Origin: Lewinellaceae bacterium
GTDB taxonomy: Bacteria > Bacteroidota > Bacteroidia > Chitinophagales > Saprospiraceae
DNA length: 36,489 nt
NCBI GenBank assembly: GCA_020636005.1
Contig: JACJYR010000010.1
Location: 1 to 36,489, forward strand
Direction: 5' to 3'
The notes below the pieces were generated by a model. It did not search any database, had not been told where the DNA came from, and worked only from the letters and a program-made list of their open reading frames with translations. Every line of letters begins with the position of its first letter. The stretch's first letter is position 1. Made by a program: the position numbers and the translations under genes. Positions 22,095 through 29,065 of the stretch are shown one piece after another.

Positions 22095-22979
22095 TCATGC
22101 GGCTTGCCGCATTTCTTCGGTGAGTTCGACCTCCTTTGCCTCGGTTTTGAGTAGGAAATTAGCGGCTTTCTCGGCGGCACTGGCCGCCGTCATCAACAGA
22201 CGGGCGTCACCATGCAGGGCGTTAATCCAGGAACGCAGATAGGCTGCGCTGTTCTCCACCAAATCCTCTACCACGATGCCACAATGGGCCGCAAGGAAAC
22301 AGGCTGACATTTCGGCCACTAACTCTTCCTTGCTGTACTTTTCAGAACCAAAGGAGTTTTTGATTTCCCGGTTCAGGCGGGAGCTATGCCCTGTCCAATG
22401 GCTCAACTCGTGGAAATAGGTGTGGTAGTATTTCTCCGGGCTTTCAAAATCGGAGAGGTCGGGCATAAACAGTTTATCCATCAGGGGTGAGTAGGCGGGT
22501 TCTCCTTTGCTGACTTCATGCGGATTCGTGGAAAGGATGGCTTCACATTCATCAATCCGGGTGGGGAGAGTTTCGGGTTTATCTTCTCTAAACATTTCAG
22601 CGGTAAAACCTTCGATGTCGAGGACGTTAAAAACCCGGTACTCTGTGACGTAGGGAACGATTTTTTCCGCTTCCTGCCGGGTTTCTACCCTCTTGCCGTT
22701 GGCGTCGAAAAACAGGATTTTCCAGAAATAGACGGGAAGGGATTTTGCACCCTTGCGGATGCGGTGTCCTGCGTTGCTCACCTGGTTGAAGGTGGCGAAG
22801 CGGGGAACCTCAAAACCGTCAAGGATAAAACGGTTGATGCCCCGATAGATGTGTCCTGAAAAGTGGTTGCGGGCTGCACCCATTGTGATTTGGTTCCAAG
22901 TCCTGCGCCAAGGCACGATGCCTTTCTCCAGTTGGGCAATGATGCGGGCTGTCATTTCTTCAAATTTATCTTTTTTCAT
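22095..22979 (-). CDS. ardC: ArdC-type antirestriction protein (ssDNA-binding domain plus zincin)
   Basis: ArdC proteins enter recipients with conjugative DNA and protect it from restriction. The N-terminal ssDNA-binding domain has IVPWRRTWN (about 21-29), YRGINRFILD (45-54), FATFNQVSNAGHRIRKGAKS (61-80) and VYFWKILFF. The C-terminal metallopeptidase has YHTYFHELSHWTGHSSRLNR (about 184-203; HELSH with a following His) and, 20 residues on, SKEELVAEMSACFLAAHCGI with the third-ligand Glu. At 294 residues it is of normal length. Its presence marks the region as conjugative or phage-plasmid derived. The start MKKDKFEEMTARIIAQLEKG is typical. The structured GC-rich region lies directly downstream of its stop. 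Confidence 0.88.
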   Translation of the reverse strand: MKKDKFEEMTARIIAQLEKGIVPWRRTWNQITMGAARNHFSGHIYRGINRFILDGFEVPRFATFNQVSNAGHRIRKGAKSLPVYFWKILFFDANGKRVETRQEAEKIVPYVTEYRVFNVLDIEGFTAEMFREDKPETLPTRIDECEAILSTNPHEVSKGEPAYSPLMDKLFMPDLSDFESPEKYYHTYFHELSHWTGHSSRLNREIKNSFGSEKYSKEELVAEMSACFLAAHCGIVVEDLVENSAAYLRSWINALHGDARLLMTAASAAEKAANFLLKTEAKEVELTEEMRQAA

Positions 22980-23114
22980 GGCGGGTTGAATTTTGGCAAA
23001 ACAGTCTCCGGCTGCCTGATGGCAGCAGTTTGTTTCGTGATTTTAAAATTTGAGTTTGGAAAAGTCCCCCGACTTTTCAGCCGGGGGCGGTGGTGGATAA
23101 ATGACAACAGTCTT

Positions 23115-23762
23115 TTAGGCTGCCTTCCTTTTTTCCTTTGGTGTGAACTCTGTTAGCAGGGCGGTTTCACGTTCCTTTTCAGCTTCGATTTCTGCCCTCG
23201 TCGGTTCAAGGTGGGTGCTGTAATTTTCGGCAAACAGCGTTTTGGCCTCCATCGTATCGGAGCGGTAAATGTGAAAATAGGTGGCTTCGATGTCCTGAAT
23301 CAGCAGGCGCTGTTTTTCCAGTTCCTTTTTTGGAAGTGGGGTGAAATCAAAGAATGCCATGTAATAGCATGCACCTTGTTTATTGACCTTCTTTTCCAGA
23401 TTCACTGTCCATTGTACTTCACAAAGTCCCCGTTTTTCGTAGAACAAATCACGGGCTGCCTCGCTCAGGTTCTGGACGCTGAATCCGTGGAACATGAAAA
23501 CGCCAATGTGTCCATCTTCATTTACAAAGTACACCTCACACCACTTCTTTTCAGGCTGGCCAAAAAGCCCGTCCTGCAAGCAACGGAAAGCAATAGGGAT
23601 GACTTTGAAGGTTTCGCCGGGCTTGGTGACTTGTTCCCGTCCTTCAAGGTTCAGAACACCTTTCCCCAGGTCGAGACGGTAGGAACGTGGATTGCCGGGC
23701 ATGTAGCGGATGTCAAGGTTTTCGAGTTTCTTGATGTCGGAGATTGGAAGCAGATTTTTCAT
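23115..23762 (-). CDS. Hypothetical protein of mobile elements, 215 aa
   Basis: I do not recognise a named family. The product starts MKNLLPISDIKKLENLDIRY and is a soluble mixed alpha/beta protein (GKGVLNLEGREQV, KWCEVYFVNEDGHIGVFMFH, GLCEVQWTVNLEKK). It ends in a charged coil (AEIEAEKERETALLTEFTPK). No catalytic motif, signal or membrane segment is visible. It lies upstream of and parallel to ardC, 135 bp away, so the two may be a transfer-region pair. The ATG at 23762 is preceded by an AT-rich leader (ATTAATATTAAAATCAATAC). A role in DNA transfer or protection is only suggested by the neighbour. Confidence 0.7.
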   Translation of the reverse strand: MKNLLPISDIKKLENLDIRYMPGNPRSYRLDLGKGVLNLEGREQVTKPGETFKVIPIAFRCLQDGLFGQPEKKWCEVYFVNEDGHIGVFMFHGFSVQNLSEAARDLFYEKRGLCEVQWTVNLEKKVNKQGACYYMAFFDFTPLPKKELEKQRLLIQDIEATYFHIYRSDTMEAKTLFAENYSTHLEPTRAEIEAEKERETALLTEFTPKEKRKAA

Positions 23763-24064
23763 ATCGTATTGATTTTAATATTAATTAATTAGGTTGAAAA
23801 GTTGGTTTTTCAAGGTGCTGACATACGGCCAGCATCGGCATTTTTCGCTTGTCGCTGCGGCCCGCTGACGCCGGGCGACGGCACCTCTAAGGCTGTGGCT
23901 TACCCCTGTGCCTTTGTCGCAAGGCGGGCAAAGCGTCCCCATTACCGACCGGGGAAAGACGCCGTTCAGTTTCAGATTTACCCGCTACCGGGAAGGCTAT
24001 TTCTCAAAAGAACTGGAAACTAAAACTAAGCCTGTACTAACTGCGCAGTAGGAAAAGGAAAAAA
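23763..24064. other. Intergenic, no gene seen
   Basis: About 300 bp between two minus-strand genes. The centre (23830-24000) is GC-rich with short self-complementary words (GCCCGCTGACGCCGGGC). No frame has protein-like composition. Confidence 0.45.
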
Positions 24065-24379
24065 CTAAAAGGGAAGCATCCAGCCTTCCAACTCTTCGGA
24101 GACCTGTTCAGCACTGGCCCAGGGCGCAGCGTGAACGGAGTAACGGCCATTGCCATAAGGAACGATAAGGCGGACTAATTTAAAGCCCTCTTCTTTTGCC
24201 GCACCCGGACAGGCTATTTCCGGGAAAAAATAAGGGGACGGCAGATAGACTTTAAACTGTTTGAAAACGGGTTCGATGTCGAAAGGAAATTCGACGGAGG
24301 GAGGCGGCTGCATTTGCCGCTCGGCGGAGGCTACACGGGCAGCCTCCACACTTTGAGCAAGATAATCTGTGTTAAACAT
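24065..24379 (-). CDS. Hypothetical protein, 104 aa, with duplicated promoter-leader
   Basis: I do not recognise this protein. It starts MFNTDYLAQSVEAARVASAE and contains a Pro-rich middle (MQPPPSVEFPFDIEPVFKQF) and a C-terminal KLVRLIVPYGNGRYSVHAAP block, with no membrane segment. A Met further upstream (24403) exists. ATG 24379 is chosen because the leader before it (complement of TCATTTATTTTGATTAAC, 24384-24401) is the same as that before the gene at 25270, where it also stops just short of an ATG. The promoter at 24408-24438 is the same type. Regulation is therefore probably shared with the gene at 25076-25270. Confidence 0.65.
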   Translation of the reverse strand: MFNTDYLAQSVEAARVASAERQMQPPPSVEFPFDIEPVFKQFKVYLPSPYFFPEIACPGAAKEEGFKLVRLIVPYGNGRYSVHAAPWASAEQVSEELEGWMLPF

Positions 24380-24383
24380 GGTG

Positions 24384-24438
24384 TCATTTATTTTGATTAA
24401 CAATACCTAAAGATAAACAGAAAGTTTGATTTAAGCAA
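24384..24438 (-). promoter_or_regulatory. Promoter and leader of the 104-aa gene (cassette copy 1)
   Basis: On the minus strand TTG (plus 24436-24438) and TATCTTTA (plus 24408-24415) lie exactly 20 bp apart and fit the Bacteroidota -33/-7 consensus. The leader complement of TCATTTATTTTGATTAAC (24384-24401) follows, then the ATG. The block upstream of the -33 element (CAACTGA-T--TCAA---CTTAAAA) is also shared with copy 2. Confidence 0.75.
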
Positions 24439-24464
24439 CTGATTTTCAATAACTTAAAACATTT

Positions 24465-25013
24465 TTATTTCATCAAATTATTAAAAAGAGAGGGCTGAAC
24501 AGCAGGCAGAAACCACCACCCACCACCTAAAAAGCCACCCAAAGAAGACCAGCTACCCCACCCGGAAGGAGGCACAACGCCTACGGGCATAAACACCAGC
24601 ACCGGGACACCCAAACCAGCAGCCAGGGCGCACTCAGACCAAGAGCCGGAACCACAGGAAACCCAGGAGCGGGAAGGGACAGCGGCAGCGGGACAAACCC
24701 CACCCGGAAAACAAACCCACAGGGGAGAAGGCGAAGCCGCCAAAGCACGAACCAGAGCAGCAGCACGGGCAGCGAAGGCAGCACGGCCCAAGCCGCAGAA
24801 AGCAGGGGCCGAGGCACTGAAAAACTGGCAACCGGGAAAGGCAGCAGCCACCACAGATGGCGCACCCGCACCACAGGAAGTAAGCACCGAAGCAGCAACG
24901 ATACCAGAGCGGCGAAGCGATGCCACAAAAGCGGAAGCGGCAACACTGGAACAGGCAGACGGACGGCGACTGCCACCCACCCCAAAGGAGGAGAAAGACG
25001 AGAGAGAAAACAT
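24465..25013 (-). CDS. SLOG/DprA-like Rossmann protein with skewed composition
   Basis: The 182-residue frame from ATG 25013 is Ala/Ser/Val/Cys-rich and at first looks spurious. It nevertheless has an ordered set of nucleotide-binding Rossmann blocks: VGGSRRP (12-18), VLTSCGAGAPSVV (43-55), GRAAFAARAAALVRAL (76-91), CFPGGVCP (101-108) and GSGSWSECALAAGLGVPVLV (121-140). These match the SLOG superfamily (LOG, DprA, YpsA-like), which binds or processes nucleotide derivatives, and I recall similar Ala/Val/Ser-rich members in cyanobacteria. The coding strand is pyrimidine-rich, unlike its neighbours. A terminator lies between it and the preceding 64-aa gene, so it may depend on readthrough or its own promoter. 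The substrate is unknown. Confidence 0.55.
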   Translation of the reverse strand: MFSLSSFSSFGVGGSRRPSACSSVAASAFVASLRRSGIVAASVLTSCGAGAPSVVAAAFPGCQFFSASAPAFCGLGRAAFAARAAALVRALAASPSPLWVCFPGGVCPAAAVPSRSWVSCGSGSWSECALAAGLGVPVLVFMPVGVVPPSGWGSWSSLGGFLGGGWWFLPAVQPSLFNNLMK

Positions 25014-25045
25014 AGTAAAAGATAAAATTTGAAAAAAAGAAAAGG

Positions 25046-25068
25046 AAAAAAGCGGGGGACAAGCCCCC
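25046..25068 (-). terminator. Intrinsic terminator between the 64-aa gene and the SLOG-like gene
   Basis: On the minus strand GGGGG-CTTGT-CCCCC (plus 25054-25068) is followed by GC and a T6 run (plus 25046-25051). It lies 7 bp past the stop of the 64-aa gene and about 30 bp before the ATG of the SLOG-like gene, so it may attenuate it. Confidence 0.65.
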
Positions 25069-25075
25069 ACACGGA

Positions 25076-25270
25076 CTAAGCGCCAAAGACGCCTGAATGG
25101 TAAAACTCGACCCAAGCCAGCAGCGCATCAGAGGCCGAAACACCAACGGCGGCCATGAGCGGCGACAGCACCGGGGACGATGCATACCAAAAATCATCAA
25201 TCTGAACTGCGGACACCTCGTAGATGAAAACGAGGAGGGCGGGAGAAATGGAAATGGTTTGTGTTGTCAT
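25076..25270 (-). CDS. Small hypothetical protein, 64 aa, with duplicated promoter-leader
   Basis: I do not recognise this protein. It starts MTTQTISISPALLVFIYEVS and is rather hydrophobic (ISPALLVFIYEVSAVQI, then PLMAAVGVSASDALLAWVEF), but without a clear membrane helix. Support for a real gene comes from the well-formed promoter and the leader shared with the 104-aa gene, which places its ATG directly after the leader. A terminator also lies 7 bp past its stop. The function is unknown. Confidence 0.55.
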   Translation of the reverse strand: MTTQTISISPALLVFIYEVSAVQIDDFWYASSPVLSPLMAAVGVSASDALLAWVEFYHSGVFGA

Positions 25271-25271
25271 G

Positions 25272-25324
25272 TCATTTATTTTGATTAACTCCTACAAAAT
25301 ACGACTAAAAACCGACATAAACAA
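25272..25324 (-). promoter_or_regulatory. Promoter and leader of the 64-aa gene (cassette copy 2)
   Basis: TTG (plus 25322-25324) and TATTTTGT (plus 25294-25301) on the minus strand are 20 bp apart. They are followed by the complement of TCATTTATTTTGATTAAC (25272-25289), identical to copy 1, and then the ATG. Confidence 0.75.
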
Positions 25325-25339
25325 CTGACTATCAAATTC

Positions 25340-25929
25340 TTAAAATAATATTTTTTTTAATAAATTAAAGAAATAAACGGGCAAAAAAGGCCACAGGCAG
25401 GAGCAGAAAAGCAGGTAGGAACGGCAAACGAGGAAGGAGCGGCAAGCCGCACACCACCCCTAAATGCCTCTAAGTTTTGAGGGCTGTGAGAAGGGCTGTC
25501 ACGGCGGGCGCATGAGCAGAAACCTGGCATACCTACACCGATGATGCGCCCGCACATGATGCGCAAGGAACGGCGCCCACTATGCGCAAGCGGGCTGAGC
25601 GGCGCAAATAAAAGGGAGCGGGCTGAGCGACCGGGAATGCCGCTTTAATCGGTAGAACGCCAGTGGAGCCTCAACCATGCGCAAGTTTACGGCGCTAATG
25701 AAACTACTCGCTGCCTGCGGGCGGCACGATAGAATGGAAGCACCCTCCTCCATAAGGGGGCTGGAATGGTAACAGTAGAACGGAGTGGAGCGCTTATAAA
25801 GCCCCGTCAGCCTTGCGGGGCGGAAATACCGATGGTGTCAGTTAGAAGTGCTGTCAGAAGGGTTGATTTTGATGCAAAAAAAGTGCTCTGGAAGGTCTGT
25901 TTTTAGTGCAATATCAGTGGGGATTTGCG
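25340..25929. other. Non-coding region with ATGCGCAAG and GCGGGCTGAGCG repeats
   Basis: About 590 bp without a supported gene. ATGCGCAAG occurs at 25559-25567, 25582-25590 and 25677-25685, with a further ATGCGC at 25544. GCGGGCTGAGCG occurs at 25590-25601 and 25618-25629. AGAACG-CAGTGGAGC-type words occur near 25654 and 25779. A GCCCCG/CGGGGC hairpin lies near 25802-25822. The pattern recalls a regulatory or origin region but no specific class is recognised. The short minus-strand frame at 25357-25566 is Cys/Ser/Pro-rich and not supported. Confidence 0.45.
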
Positions 25930-26004
25930 TATCTTTGGAACGTCATTTATTTGATTAACAACTGTTAATCGAAGCAGGGCTGCCTCTTGGGGCGGCTCTT
26001 TTTT
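25930..26004 (+). ncRNA. Possible short RNA: -7 element, about 60-nt transcript, terminator
   Basis: TATCTTTG (25930-25937) fits the Bacteroidota -7 element exactly, though no clean -33 element lies 20 bp upstream. Downstream are a third copy of the leader word (TCATTTATTTGATTAAC, 25943-25959), a short TTAACAACTGTTAA palindrome and an intrinsic terminator. A transcript would be about 60 nt with no frame worth noting. Alternatively this is the orphan leader of a deleted minus-strand gene. Confidence 0.3.
25976..26004 (+). terminator. Intrinsic terminator
   Basis: Stem AGGGCTGCCT / GGGCGGCTCT (25976-25985 with 25990-25999; 10 bp including three G-T pairs) with loop CTTG is followed by a T6 run. 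Confidence 0.7.
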
Positions 26005-26185
26005 GTTGCTTAATATTGAAGTTGGATTCATAGAGGGTGAAGGCTTGAAGTAGTCACGACTTAATCTGATAGTTGTAGTGAATTAAATTAGTAACATTTC
26101 ATAAGTAAATAATCCACCTAATTAGAAGGTGGATTATCTACAACGAGCAACTGTTTCCTGTCTCATTTGTTTCAATTGCTTTAAG

Positions 26186-26212
26186 CCCGTCCCGGCAGGG
26201 AAGGGTTTTTTA
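26186..26212 (+). terminator. Hairpin with T-run before the GreA/Rnk-like gene
   Basis: CCCGTCCC / GGGAAGGG (26186-26193 with 26198-26205; one mismatch) with loop GGCA is followed by TTTTTTA. It lies 32 bp before the ATG at 26245 and could end upstream transcription or act as an attenuator. Confidence 0.55.
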
Positions 26213-26244
26213 TTTTTATTCATTTCAAATCAAAATTTTCAATC

Positions 26245-26655
26245 ATGAGCGAGATAGTGATGAACAAGCTTGATTATGTAAGAATTCAGAAAGCCATCAA
26301 TGACGCAAAACAAACCCGTTCATTAAAAGCTTCTGAGGCATTGAATCTGTTGCAGGAATTGAAATCCGCAAAGATTGTAGAACCAACCGAAATTCCTGCG
26401 AATGTTGTAACAATGAACACGATTGTTAAAATAAGCTTTTTGAACACGAACAAAACTGTTCAATTTCAAATCGCATACCCCCAGGAAGCAAACCTGAAAG
26501 AGAATAAAATTTCTATTCTATCACCGATAGCAACAGCATTGATTGGTTATAAAGTGGGTGATGAGATTGAATGGATTGTACCGGCAGGTCTTACAAAAGT
26601 CAAAATTGAAGAAATTATTTACCAGCCGGAGGCAGCAGGCAATTTTAATTTGTAA
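26245..26655 (+). CDS. GreA/GreB-type C-terminal domain protein (Rnk-like)
   Basis: The 136-residue protein has a short N-terminal helical region (KLDYVRIQKAINDAKQTRSL) and then the GreA/GreB C-terminal FKBP-like domain. The blocks are ANVVTMNTIVKISFLN (about 52-67), FQIAYPQEANLKENKISILS (about 74-93), PIATALIGYKVGDEIEWIVP (94-113) and VKIEEIIYQPEA at the end. This is the form seen in Rnk and related regulators, which bind RNA polymerase through the secondary channel but lack the long Gre coiled coil. It therefore probably tunes transcription rather than cleaving RNA. ATG 26245 or 26260 could be the start; 26245 follows an AT-rich leader (AATTTTCAATC). A strong terminator follows at 26695. 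Confidence 0.88.
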   Translation: MSEIVMNKLDYVRIQKAINDAKQTRSLKASEALNLLQELKSAKIVEPTEIPANVVTMNTIVKISFLNTNKTVQFQIAYPQEANLKENKISILSPIATALIGYKVGDEIEWIVPAGLTKVKIEEIIYQPEAAGNFNL

Positions 26656-26694
26656 GTGATTTTTAATATAAATACATTTATGCCTGCACCGAAT

Positions 26695-26732
26695 AATGGT
26701 CTGCGAATTAGACACTCGCAGACCATTTTCTT
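26695..26732 (+). terminator. Intrinsic terminator of the GreA/Rnk-like gene
   Basis: A 12-bp perfect stem AATGGTCTGCGA / TCGCAGACCATT (26695-26706 with 26716-26727) with a 9-nt loop is followed by TTCTT. Confidence 0.75.
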
Positions 26733-26797
26733 AAAGATTGTGCAAATGTCAATGAATGAATTCAGACTTCATTCCATTAAAAATCAAATTTTCGACC

Positions 26798-27654
26798 ATG
26801 ATAATCCAATTTATGATTTCCGTCGTTGCTCTGATAATGACTTCATGCAACACAACTTTTCCGACTCAAACAAATTTCAAAAATCCAAGCAAAGTCTGCG
26901 AACTACCTGCGGAACTAATGGAGATTTCCGGATTACAGATGTGGACAGCAAAACGGTGGCCTGTGTGCAGGATGAACTGGGTGATGTCTTTATTTATGAC
27001 CTTGAAAATTGCACAGTCATCGAGCAGATAACTTTTGAAGGCCGGGAGACTTTGAAGGCTTGACCAGAGTGGGCAATGATATGTATGCATTGCGGAGCGA
27101 CGGAGCAATGTTCAAAATTGTTTTTAATGAAAATGGAAAGCCCGATGTGCAGCAAATTGATACAAAATCCGGCATTGGATAATGAAGGACTTTGCTACGA
27201 TGAAAAACATAACCGCCTACTGCTGGCCCCAAGACGGAAATATACCGACAAAGCCTTCGAGAAAAGCTTCAGGGCAATTTATGCCTTTGACCTTGCCACA
27301 GAAAAGATGATGGATAAACCCGCCCTGCAAATTTCCGTTTCAGAGGTTTTAGAGTTGGTGGAGCGAAAAAAAGACATTGAACTTTTCAGGAAAGGAGGTA
27401 CGGGCGAGGTAAAATTCAAATTTAACATCGCCAGCATCGCCGCCCATCCTGAAAAAGAATTGTACTACCTGCTTATAAGCTCCGAACAGTTCTTATTGAC
27501 AGTGGATGGGCAGGGTAAACCGCTCGACGTTTTACCACTTGACAACCAAATGTTTCCAAAACCGGAAGGCATCACTTTTCTGGATGCCAAGTCATTAGTG
27601 GTTTCTTCGGAAGGTGGAGACACAAATCCTGTGTTGGCTTTGTTTTCATTGTAA
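26798..27654 (+). pseudogene. SdiA-regulated-type lipoprotein, frameshifted three times
   Basis: The pieces together give one beta-propeller-like lipoprotein. The start is MIIQFMISVVALIMTSCN (lipobox at Cys17). ELPAELMEISGLQ follows in the first frame, then DSKTVACVQDELGDVFIYDL in a second frame (from about 26937), FEGLTRVGNDMYALRSDGAM in a third (from about 27051) and NEGLCYDEKHNRLLLAPRRK back in the second (from 27181 to the stop). This matches the SdiA-regulated family of predicted extracellular propellers. Each piece is well preserved, so the damage is recent or the sequence has errors. Shifts fall near 26931-26946, 27041-27050 and 27178-27180. If the shifts are errors, the gene would encode about 285 residues. 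Confidence 0.8.
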
Positions 27655-27774
27655 GGTAAGTGAAAAAGGAGAAAGGAAAGGCGCTAACCCATCATCTACG
27701 ATTCTGCCTCGCTAAAGCTTTGTTTATGATAAGTAAGGAGTCCTTCACCTGACTCAATTGACAAGTTTGCCTCT

Positions 27775-28983
27775 TTACCTTTGATACCTCACCTTCCCCA
27801 ACTCAATCGGTATCGCCACCTTCACCAGCAGCGTGAAAATAAACGCCCCCATCGCCCAGATGCCGATGGTCACCAGTATTTCCACCAGCGAAGGCGTGTA
27901 CTCCACAATGTCGCCCCACGAGCCGGGGATGAAGCCGGGCACAATAAGCCCCATGCCTTTTTCAATCCAAATGGCGACGAAGAGCAGCCCACAGGCGAGG
28001 GCCAGCCAGCGAAACTGGTTGCGCAAAGTGTGAAATGTGAGGATGCCGGTAGCGATGACGTTCAGCGAAATGGCGCTCCATATCCAGGGTACGAGTCCCG
28101 ATTTTCCATGTAAACCAAAAAAGAGATAAACGGCACTCTGGCTGTGGTGCGTCGGCGAGTAAAATTCCTTGAACAACTCGGAAATAAGCATGATGAGGTT
28201 GATTTGGGCAGCAACGGTGGTCACCAGTGCCAGTTTGCGCAGCGTCGTGTTCGGGATTCTGTAGTCCGTGTAGCGGCGGATGAACGACAGAATCAAGATG
28301 ATGAGCGCTGGGCCTGCCGAGAATGCCGACGCCAAAAACCGGGGCCCCAGCAGCGACGAGTTCCAGAACGGCCGGGCTGGCAGACCGGCATACAAAAACG
28401 CCGTGACCATGTGGATGCCCACCGCCCAGAACACGGAAATCAGCACGCCGGGCAGGTAAATATTTTTGTTCGGTTCCTTGCCCTGGTAGTGGTAAAACAG
28501 GATGTACAGCGGGATGGTGACGTTGATAAAAAGATAGCCATTCAGCACGATGACGTCCCAGGCGAGCATCGAATTGGGCCAGTTGAAATAGCCCAGTTTG
28601 GGAATCAGGTGCCACGCCCTCGCCGGGCCGCCCAAATCAACCGTCACGAAGGCAAGGCACATGATAAGTGCGGCCACTGCCAGCCCTTCGCCAATTAGCA
28701 CCGCTTGTTTCAGGTTGATGTCTTTCAAAATGTAGGTCGGCAACACGAGCATGACCGCCGCTGCTGCTACTCCCACCAGGAAAGTGAAATTTGAGATGTA
28801 CAGCCCCCAACTCACCTTGTCGCTCATGCCCGTGACGATAAGCCCGTCCCTGAGTTGGATGTAAAATGCAAAAGCGCCCAGCAGCATCAGCGCCGTCAGC
28901 GTGCCCATCCAGACGTGGTAGGTGAAATTGCCCTTGGTGGCAGATTGGAAACCGTCTTTTATGAATTGAACAAAAACTTGCAT
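27775..28983 (-). CDS. NrfD/PsrC-family membrane subunit of the nitrate reductase operon
   Basis: NrfD-type proteins are multi-helix inner-membrane subunits that oxidise menaquinol and pass electrons to a partner ferredoxin subunit. This 402-residue protein begins with a short amphipathic start (MQVFVQFIKDGFQSATKGNF) and has about ten hydrophobic helices. One is preceded by GMSDKVSWGLYISNFTFLVG, typical of the family, and the arrangement continues with DLGGPARAWHLIPKLGYFNW and SPTHHSQSAVYLFFGLHG. It follows the ferredoxin-type gene after an 82-bp gap and is the last gene of the operon. It takes the place that NapC or NapH holds in other nap operons. It lies tail-to-tail with the lipoprotein pseudogene. 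Confidence 0.88.
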   Translation of the reverse strand: MQVFVQFIKDGFQSATKGNFTYHVWMGTLTALMLLGAFAFYIQLRDGLIVTGMSDKVSWGLYISNFTFLVGVAAAAVMLVLPTYILKDINLKQAVLIGEGLAVAALIMCLAFVTVDLGGPARAWHLIPKLGYFNWPNSMLAWDVIVLNGYLFINVTIPLYILFYHYQGKEPNKNIYLPGVLISVFWAVGIHMVTAFLYAGLPARPFWNSSLLGPRFLASAFSAGPALIILILSFIRRYTDYRIPNTTLRKLALVTTVAAQINLIMLISELFKEFYSPTHHSQSAVYLFFGLHGKSGLVPWIWSAISLNVIATGILTFHTLRNQFRWLALACGLLFVAIWIEKGMGLIVPGFIPGSWGDIVEYTPSLVEILVTIGIWAMGAFIFTLLVKVAIPIELGKVRYQR

Positions 28984-29065
28984 GTGGTTCCGTTTGGATA
29001 CGGCAGATTTGTTGAAATTATTGAATTTTCCTACTGTCTCTCACTTCTCTCTCTCTTCTCTCACC

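Noticed and set aside
21289..22242. 317-codon plus-strand frame and overlapping minus-strand frames in the GC-rich region
   Set aside because: Composition is Trp/Gly/Arg-rich or Pro/Ser-rich, frames are open on both strands, it overlaps ardC antisense, and no family block is visible.
24581..25200. Other long frames on the minus strand over the SLOG-like gene
   Set aside because: They are Leu/Pro- or Phe-rich shadows of the same skewed sequence; only the frame from 25013 shows ordered Rossmann blocks.
25357..25566. 69-codon minus-strand frame
   Set aside because: Cys/Ser/Pro-rich, no promoter or leader, and it runs through the repeat-rich non-coding region.
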